Source: Verrucomicrobiaceae bacterium (lineage in GTDB: Bacteria > Verrucomicrobiota > Verrucomicrobiia > Verrucomicrobiales > Verrucomicrobiaceae). Taken from it: a DNA stretch of 64,000 bases. The position numbers and the translations under genes were made by a program. The DNA lies in NCBI GenBank assembly GCA_027484445.1, contig JAIXSY010000042.1:1-64000 (forward strand), given 5' to 3'. Below are positions 59,941 through 64,000 of the stretch, in pieces (positions within the stretch are counted from its first letter, which is position 1; each line of letters starts with the position of its first letter). The notes under the pieces were generated by a model. That model saw nothing but the letters and a program-made list of their open reading frames with translations, did not search any database and was not told the origin of the DNA.

Positions 59941-60183
59941 ATGATCACTGAAATCATGACTATGGCCGCTGATGTGGCTCCTGCCGTTGGTGGCGTTTCT
60001 GGCAACATCACTCAGGCAATCGCCGGTGCTGCTGCAGCGATTGGCGTGGGTTTGATCGGTTCCAAGGCTGTGGAAGCTGTGGGCCGCAATCCTGGCGCTT
60101 TCGGTAACATCCTAACCCTTGGCATTATTGCCATGGCTCTTGCTGAAGGTCTGGGCATTCTTGCCTTCTTCGTCAGTAAATAA
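59941..60183 (+). CDS. atpE: ATP synthase F0 subunit c
   Basis: This 80-residue proteolipid starts at MITEIMTMAADVAP, chosen because the upstream frame has no similarity. It has two helices: AIAGAAAAIGVGLIGSKAVEAVGRNPGAFG (helix 1 and the polar RNPG loop) and TLGIIAMALAEGLGILAFFVSK (helix 2 with the ion-binding Glu). The Glu is followed by Gly-Leu rather than the Ser-Thr pair typical of sodium-type rings, so a proton ring is likely. A hairpin sits just after the stop. Confidence 0.95.
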   Translation: MITEIMTMAADVAPAVGGVSGNITQAIAGAAAAIGVGLIGSKAVEAVGRNPGAFGNILTLGIIAMALAEGLGILAFFVSK

Positions 60184-60197
60184 GCTTGGATCATCTT

Positions 60198-60225
60198 GCT
60201 GGCGGGCTGTTCCTGGCCCGCCAGC
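60198..60225 (+). promoter_or_regulatory. Intercistronic hairpin between atpE and atpF
   Basis: GCTGGCGGGC (60198-60207) and GCCCGCCAGC (60216-60225) form a perfect 10-base-pair stem around an eight-base loop, 15 bases after the atpE stop. No T tract follows. Such a hairpin can shield the atpE message, or act as a partial terminator, so that the c subunit is made in excess of the others. Confidence 0.6.
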
Positions 60226-60272
60226 GCTTTCAATTTGCACACCAGATCGACTCTTCTCTCTCCACTCTGTTT

Positions 60273-60830
60273 ATGGAATTCCTCTTCCCCATGTATGTCA
60301 AAATGACCCCAGTGATTGCGGCTGGACAGGTGGACGAAGTTGTTGAGAAGTTCGGTCTCGCTTGGTCGAAGTTTTTTGCCCAGGTTCTTATCTTTATCGC
60401 AGTTTACGTCATTCTGAAAAAGTTCGCTTTTGGCCCTATTCTGGCGATGCTTGAGCAGAGGCGCCAGCGCATCGCGGACGGTGAGGCGAAATTAGAAAAA
60501 ATCGCCAAGGATCTCGCAGAAGCAGAGCTGAATGCCAAGCGCCTGCTCGACAAAGCAAACGATGATGCTGCTCGTATGATCAAAGAGGCTGGTGATAGCG
60601 CCAAGTCCTTGGCTGAAAAACGTCAGCAAGAGGCCATTCACGAAGCCAACCAAATCATTGCCAAAGCTCGCGAAGCTGCCCAGCTGGAGCACGAGCAACT
60701 TATGGCGCAGCTTAAGCGTGAATTCGGTCGCATGGTTGCTGATGCGACAAGTCGTGTGACGGGCAAAGTCCTGAATTCTGAAGATCAGGGACGCATCAAC
60801 CAAGAAGCGGCAGCACAAGTTTCGCTGTAA
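60273..60830 (+). CDS. atpF: ATP synthase F0 subunit b
   Basis: This 185-residue stator subunit starts at MEFLFPMYVKMTPV, preceded by a pyrimidine-rich region; a TTG-initiated longer frame at 60186 would overlap the hairpin and is unlikely. One membrane helix lies at about 32-52 (AQVLIFIAVYVILKKFAFGPI). A long charged coiled coil follows (RRQRIADGEAKLEKIAKDLAEAELNAKRLLDKAN and onward), ending near QEAAAQVSL. It links F0 to the delta subunit. Confidence 0.93.
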   Translation: MEFLFPMYVKMTPVIAAGQVDEVVEKFGLAWSKFFAQVLIFIAVYVILKKFAFGPILAMLEQRRQRIADGEAKLEKIAKDLAEAELNAKRLLDKANDDAARMIKEAGDSAKSLAEKRQQEAIHEANQIIAKAREAAQLEHEQLMAQLKREFGRMVADATSRVTGKVLNSEDQGRINQEAAAQVSL

Positions 60831-60857
60831 TTATTTTTCACTCGCTCATCAGGCATC

Positions 60858-61253
60858 ATGAAAATCAGCAAAGAAGTTCGCCGCTCGTCACGCCAGCTGT
60901 TCAAAGCCTGTTTCAACAATGGCAGCTTGGATGAAGGGCGTGTCCGCCAAGTTGTGGCGAAGGTTGCTGAAGCCAAGCCCCGTTCATACATTGCGATTCT
61001 GAATAGCTTTTCCGGATTGCTGAAGGCTGAACTCGAGCGTCAACGCGCCCAAGTCGAAAGTGCCACTCCTCTCAGCAGTGATCTTCAGCAACAGCTCAAG
61101 AAAAGCCTTTCCACCAAATACGGTCGTGAGCTCACGCTCGACTTCCAAGTTCGCCCTGAATTGCTGGGCGGCATTCGAGTGCGCGTCGGTTCGGATGTCT
61201 GGGATGGAAGCGTCAAAGCTCGCCTGGAATCTCTGAAAGCATCACTCGCCTGA
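60858..61253 (+). CDS. atpH: ATP synthase F1 subunit delta, short form
   Basis: This 131-residue protein compares with about 175-180 in E. coli. The C-terminal domain is complete (LKKSLSTKYGRELTLDFQVRPELLGGIRVRVGSDVWDGSVKARLESLKASL, matching the G-x-x-I-R-x-G-x-x-x-x-D-G-S-V-x-x-R-L signature). The N-terminal helical domain is reduced to about 60 residues (VRRSSRQLFKACFNNGSLDEGRVRQVVAKVAEAKPRSYIAI), perhaps four helices instead of six. It still sits between atpF and atpA, so it should act in the stator. Start Met follows a short gap after atpF. Confidence 0.88.
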   Translation: MKISKEVRRSSRQLFKACFNNGSLDEGRVRQVVAKVAEAKPRSYIAILNSFSGLLKAELERQRAQVESATPLSSDLQQQLKKSLSTKYGRELTLDFQVRPELLGGIRVRVGSDVWDGSVKARLESLKASLA

Positions 61254-61302
61254 TTTCTCTTATAAAACGTCTGTTTTCCTCCTTTACCCCACACGTCGAA
61301 CC

Positions 61303-62832
61303 ATGAGCAACATCCTCCAGGAGATCGAATCCCAAATTGCCGGACTCAAGACGGCCGTCACCAAGTCCAATGTCGGTATTGTCCGTGAGATTGGTGATGG
61401 TGCCGCCAAGATCGAAGGTCTGAGCGATGTCATGCTCAATGAAATGATTGAGTTCCCCGGCGGACTTTACGGTCTTGCGCTCAACTTGGAAGAAACCGAA
61501 GTGGGCTGCGTGCTTTTGGGCTCTGGCGAAAGCATCAAAGCGGGTGACGAAGTTCGCACCACCGGGCGTTTGCTATCGGTTCCCGTCGGTAAGGCATTGC
61601 TTGGCCGAGTGGTAAGCACCTTGGGTGAGCCACTTGATGGCAAAGGCCCGATCAAAGGAGACGCTCAGTATCCCGTCGAGAAGATTGCCCCTGGCATCAT
61701 CACGCGTAAATCCGTATCCGTTCCAGTCCAGACCGGTATCATGAGCATTGACGCCATGATTCCAATTGGCCGTGGTCAGCGCGAATTGATCATCGGTGAC
61801 CGTGCCACAGGCAAGACCACCATTGCGGTGGACACGATCATTTCCCAAGCCAAGCAGAACAAAGCTGCAGAGCAGGGTAAGCTGCAAGGTCACAAGCCCC
61901 TTTACTGTATCTATGTTGCTATCGGACAGAAGCAGTCCAACGTAGCTCGTGTGGTGAAGACTCTGGAAGAGGCGGGTGCCATGGAATACACCGTCATCGT
62001 CAATGCTTCCGCCTCTGACAGCGCGGTGAACCAATACCTCGCTCCATACACGGGTTGTGCGATTGGCGAATGGTTCATGGATCAAGGCATGGATGCACTG
62101 ATCGTTTTCGACGACCTTTCCAAACAAGCCGTCGCTTACCGTCAGGTATCTCTCGTTTTGAAGCGTCCTTCTGGGCGTGAAGCTTATCCAGGTGACGTGT
62201 TTTACCTTCATAGCCGCTTGCTGGAGCGCTCCGCACGTGTGAACGAAAACTACGGGGGTGGCTCTTTGACCGCTCTACCCATCATCGAAACCCAAGCCGG
62301 CGACGTTTCTGCCTATATTCCGACGAACGTCATCTCGATCACGGATGGTCAGATCTTCCTTGAAACGGATCTCTTCTATCAGGGCATTCGCCCGGCCATT
62401 TCGGTAGGTCTTTCGGTCTCTCGTGTCGGTTCTGCAGCTCAGACCAAAGCGATCAAAAAGGTGTCCGGCACCACCAAGCTCGATTTGGCGCAGTTCCGTG
62501 AGTTGGCCGCCTTCGCCCAGTTCGGTTCCGACCTTGATGCTGCCACTAAAGCAAAGTTGGACCGTGGACAGCGCATCGTTGAGCTCTTCAAGCAACAGCA
62601 GTATCAGCCAAAGAGCTTGCCCATCATGGTCATCAGCCTCTATGCCATGCAGAAAGGCTACTTTGACACCGTTTCCGTAGATCGTGTGAAGGAATTCCAG
62701 ACCAAGCTCGAAACTTACCTCGACGAGCGCAAGTCTGCTCTCCTTGAAAAGCTGGGTAACGAGAAGACTCTCGACAACGTCGAAGCAGACATCAAGTCAG
62801 CGCTCGATGACTTCAAATCTTCCTGGAAATAA
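61303..62832 (+). CDS. atpA: ATP synthase F1 subunit alpha
   Basis: This 509-residue regulatory nucleotide-binding subunit has the N-terminal barrel (VGIVREIGDGAAKIEGLSDVM) and the P-loop GDRATGKTTIAVDTI, where the common Gln is Ala. YVAIGQKQSNVARVV, FDDLSKQAVAYRQVSLVLKRPSGREAYPGDVFYLHSRLLERSA with the conserved Arg region, and VGLSVSRVGSAAQTKAIKKV with the arginine finger segment follow. Length matches E. coli (513). Confidence 0.97.
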   Translation: MSNILQEIESQIAGLKTAVTKSNVGIVREIGDGAAKIEGLSDVMLNEMIEFPGGLYGLALNLEETEVGCVLLGSGESIKAGDEVRTTGRLLSVPVGKALLGRVVSTLGEPLDGKGPIKGDAQYPVEKIAPGIITRKSVSVPVQTGIMSIDAMIPIGRGQRELIIGDRATGKTTIAVDTIISQAKQNKAAEQGKLQGHKPLYCIYVAIGQKQSNVARVVKTLEEAGAMEYTVIVNASASDSAVNQYLAPYTGCAIGEWFMDQGMDALIVFDDLSKQAVAYRQVSLVLKRPSGREAYPGDVFYLHSRLLERSARVNENYGGGSLTALPIIETQAGDVSAYIPTNVISITDGQIFLETDLFYQGIRPAISVGLSVSRVGSAAQTKAIKKVSGTTKLDLAQFRELAAFAQFGSDLDAATKAKLDRGQRIVELFKQQQYQPKSLPIMVISLYAMQKGYFDTVSVDRVKEFQTKLETYLDERKSALLEKLGNEKTLDNVEADIKSALDDFKSSWK

Positions 62833-62872
62833 TCTCCAAGCATTAGCTCTTAGCTTCTAGTTTTAAGCGACC

Positions 62873-63754
62873 ATGCCTTCCACCCGCGACATCCGCCGCC
62901 GAATCAAATCGGTCAAAAACACGGCCCAGATCACCAAGGCCATGCAGCTCGTCGCGGCTGCCAAAATGAAGAAGGCACAAGATCAAGCTGCCAACGGGAG
63001 GCATTACGCCGAGATGATGAACAAAATCTTGGTGGCTCTGAAAGAGAGCGCTGAGGAAGGTGTTCATCCCTACTTTTCGGAAGGCAAAGGGAATAAAACT
63101 CTCGTCTTGGTGATTGCCACGGACAAAGGCCTCTGCGGGGCGTTGAACACTAACCTGCTCAAAAAGCTCGTGAATGCCTCGATTGAAGGTGAAGTGGATT
63201 ATGTCACCATCGGTCGCAAAGCATCCCAAGGACTCGCACGTTTGCGCAAGAATCTGATCGCAGACTTCCCCATCAAAGATCCTGCCAAATTTGCCGAGGT
63301 GCGCAGCGTCAGTAAATTCCTTCAGGACAAGTTCCTGACTGGAGAGTACAAGACTGTGCTTGTCGCATTCAACAATTTCATCAACACCGTCACACAGGTT
63401 CCAAGCATCGAGCAAATCCTGCCTGTGAATCCTGTGACTTTGGGAGGAAAGCGTGGCTTTGATGAAACTACCAAAGACCAGAAAGCAGAAGAGCTCCCGC
63501 AATACACCTTTGAGCCTGCGGCTTCGGTGGTTTTTGAAACCATTTTGCCTCAATACGTCAATGGCACCATTTACCAAATGATCCTTGAAGCACGCGCCTC
63601 CGAGCACAGCAGCCGGATGGTGGCGATGAAGAATGCTACAGATAATGCCAAGCAGATGCTCAAGGATCTCAGCCTCGAATACAACAAGCTGCGACAGGCT
63701 GCTATCACCAACGAACTCCTCGAAATCACCACCGCCAAGATGGCTCTGGAGTAA
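62873..63754 (+). CDS. atpG: ATP synthase F1 subunit gamma
   Basis: This 293-residue rotor subunit starts MPSTRDIRRRIKSVKNTAQITKAMQLVAAAKM, the typical N-terminal coiled-coil strand. TDKGLCGALNTNLLKKL is the Rossmann-like core motif, and SSRMVAMKNATDNAKQMLKDLSLEYNKLRQAAITNELLEI is the C-terminal coiled coil with the ITNELLEI signature. It transmits rotation to the alpha/beta hexamer. Confidence 0.97.
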   Translation: MPSTRDIRRRIKSVKNTAQITKAMQLVAAAKMKKAQDQAANGRHYAEMMNKILVALKESAEEGVHPYFSEGKGNKTLVLVIATDKGLCGALNTNLLKKLVNASIEGEVDYVTIGRKASQGLARLRKNLIADFPIKDPAKFAEVRSVSKFLQDKFLTGEYKTVLVAFNNFINTVTQVPSIEQILPVNPVTLGGKRGFDETTKDQKAEELPQYTFEPAASVVFETILPQYVNGTIYQMILEARASEHSSRMVAMKNATDNAKQMLKDLSLEYNKLRQAAITNELLEITTAKMALE

Positions 63755-63790
63755 TCTTATTTCATCATCACAAGTTTTTTATTCACACCC

Positions 63791-64000
63791 ATGAGCAACA
63801 TCGGCACAATCGTTCAAGTTATCGGTCCCGTGGTGGACGTGGATTTCTCTGCCACTGGCAAGCTGCCTGAGATCTACAACGCCCTCGAAATCAGTTATGA
63901 TCTTGGTGGCAAGAGCAACAAACTGGTTTGCGAAGTTCAGCAGCACCTTGGTGATGGTTGGGTCCGCTCAGTGGCGATGTCTTCCACAGAAGGTCTGAAG
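63791..64000 (+). CDS. atpD: ATP synthase F1 subunit beta, N-terminal part (cut by window end)
   Basis: The first 70 codons are present. MSNIGTIVQVIGPVVDVDFSA is the standard opening strand of the beta barrel, followed by LPEIYNALEIS and VQQHLGDGWVRSVAMSSTEGL. It follows atpG by 36 bases. The catalytic P-loop lies beyond the window; atpC would be expected after it. Confidence 0.95.
   Translation, partial: MSNIGTIVQVIGPVVDVDFSATGKLPEIYNALEISYDLGGKSNKLVCEVQQHLGDGWVRSVAMSSTEGLK

Overview
The window reads as a chromosomal segment of a Verrucomicrobiota-like Gram-negative bacterium (Prosthecobacter/Verrucomicrobium type). This is inferred from gene content: a one-sulfatase/many-secreted-hydrolase repertoire, a Rho factor with a long Lys/Ala-rich N-terminal extension, ECF sigma/anti-sigma pairs, LPS genes (LptF/G-type permease, heptose nucleotidyltransferase), a short ATP synthase delta subunit, and pyrimidine-rich, mostly Shine-Dalgarno-less start regions. 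No 16S rRNA is present, so the taxonomic call is an inference.

Layout. 1-108 is the tail of an IS630-type transposase. 300-4937 is one tightly packed (+) cluster: a BufA2-type bufferin precursor, its DUF692/MNIO modification enzyme (BufB), the DUF2063 partner (BufC), a DoxX membrane protein, a Pycsar-type transmembrane protein, an ECF sigma factor, and two related anti-sigma-like proteins. This looks like a self-regulated, metal-responsive RiPP system with unusual additions. 5.0-16.5 kb is housekeeping: prfC, a YebC-family regulator, rho, a five-gene (-) run (membrane protein, M48 peptidase, squalene/phytoene synthase, argA, a prenyltransferase-fold secreted protein) and ychF. 16.5-17.3 kb and 24.5-25.4 kb hold decayed genes (an IclR regulator, a beta-helix glycosidase and an SGNH hydrolase). 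Between and around them are a NirJ/AhbC-like radical SAM enzyme, a sulfatase, a Ser/Thr kinase, a GH2-type hydrolase and a glycosidase-esterase fusion, giving a polysaccharide-degradation flavour.

27-41.8 kb mixes small conserved genes (ridA, obgE, ispF, an M20 peptidase, an enolase-superfamily enzyme, an L,D-transpeptidase with ankyrin repeats, a DUF1460 amidase-like protein and an orphan HlyD-type adaptor) and one tRNA-Leu(CAA).

42.4-47.9 kb is a three-gene signalling operon: a PilZ-like/SAM methyltransferase resembling PhcB, a double-kinase hybrid sensor, and a receiver protein with a degenerate kinase domain lacking the phosphoacceptor His. The arrangement recalls the Ralstonia phcBSR quorum-sensing operon. 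It is preceded by a strongly AT-rich non-coding stretch. 47.9-50.2 kb carries a heptose-nucleotidyltransferase/PurN fusion and an LptF/G-type permease. 50.3-56.9 kb (-) holds a zinc-ribbon/proline-rich membrane protein, a SWIM-SNF2 helicase and a PAS hybrid kinase. 57.2-58.9 kb has three small or unknown genes. 58.98 kb to the end is the ATP synthase operon atpB-E-F-H-A-G-D, with atpD cut by the window end.
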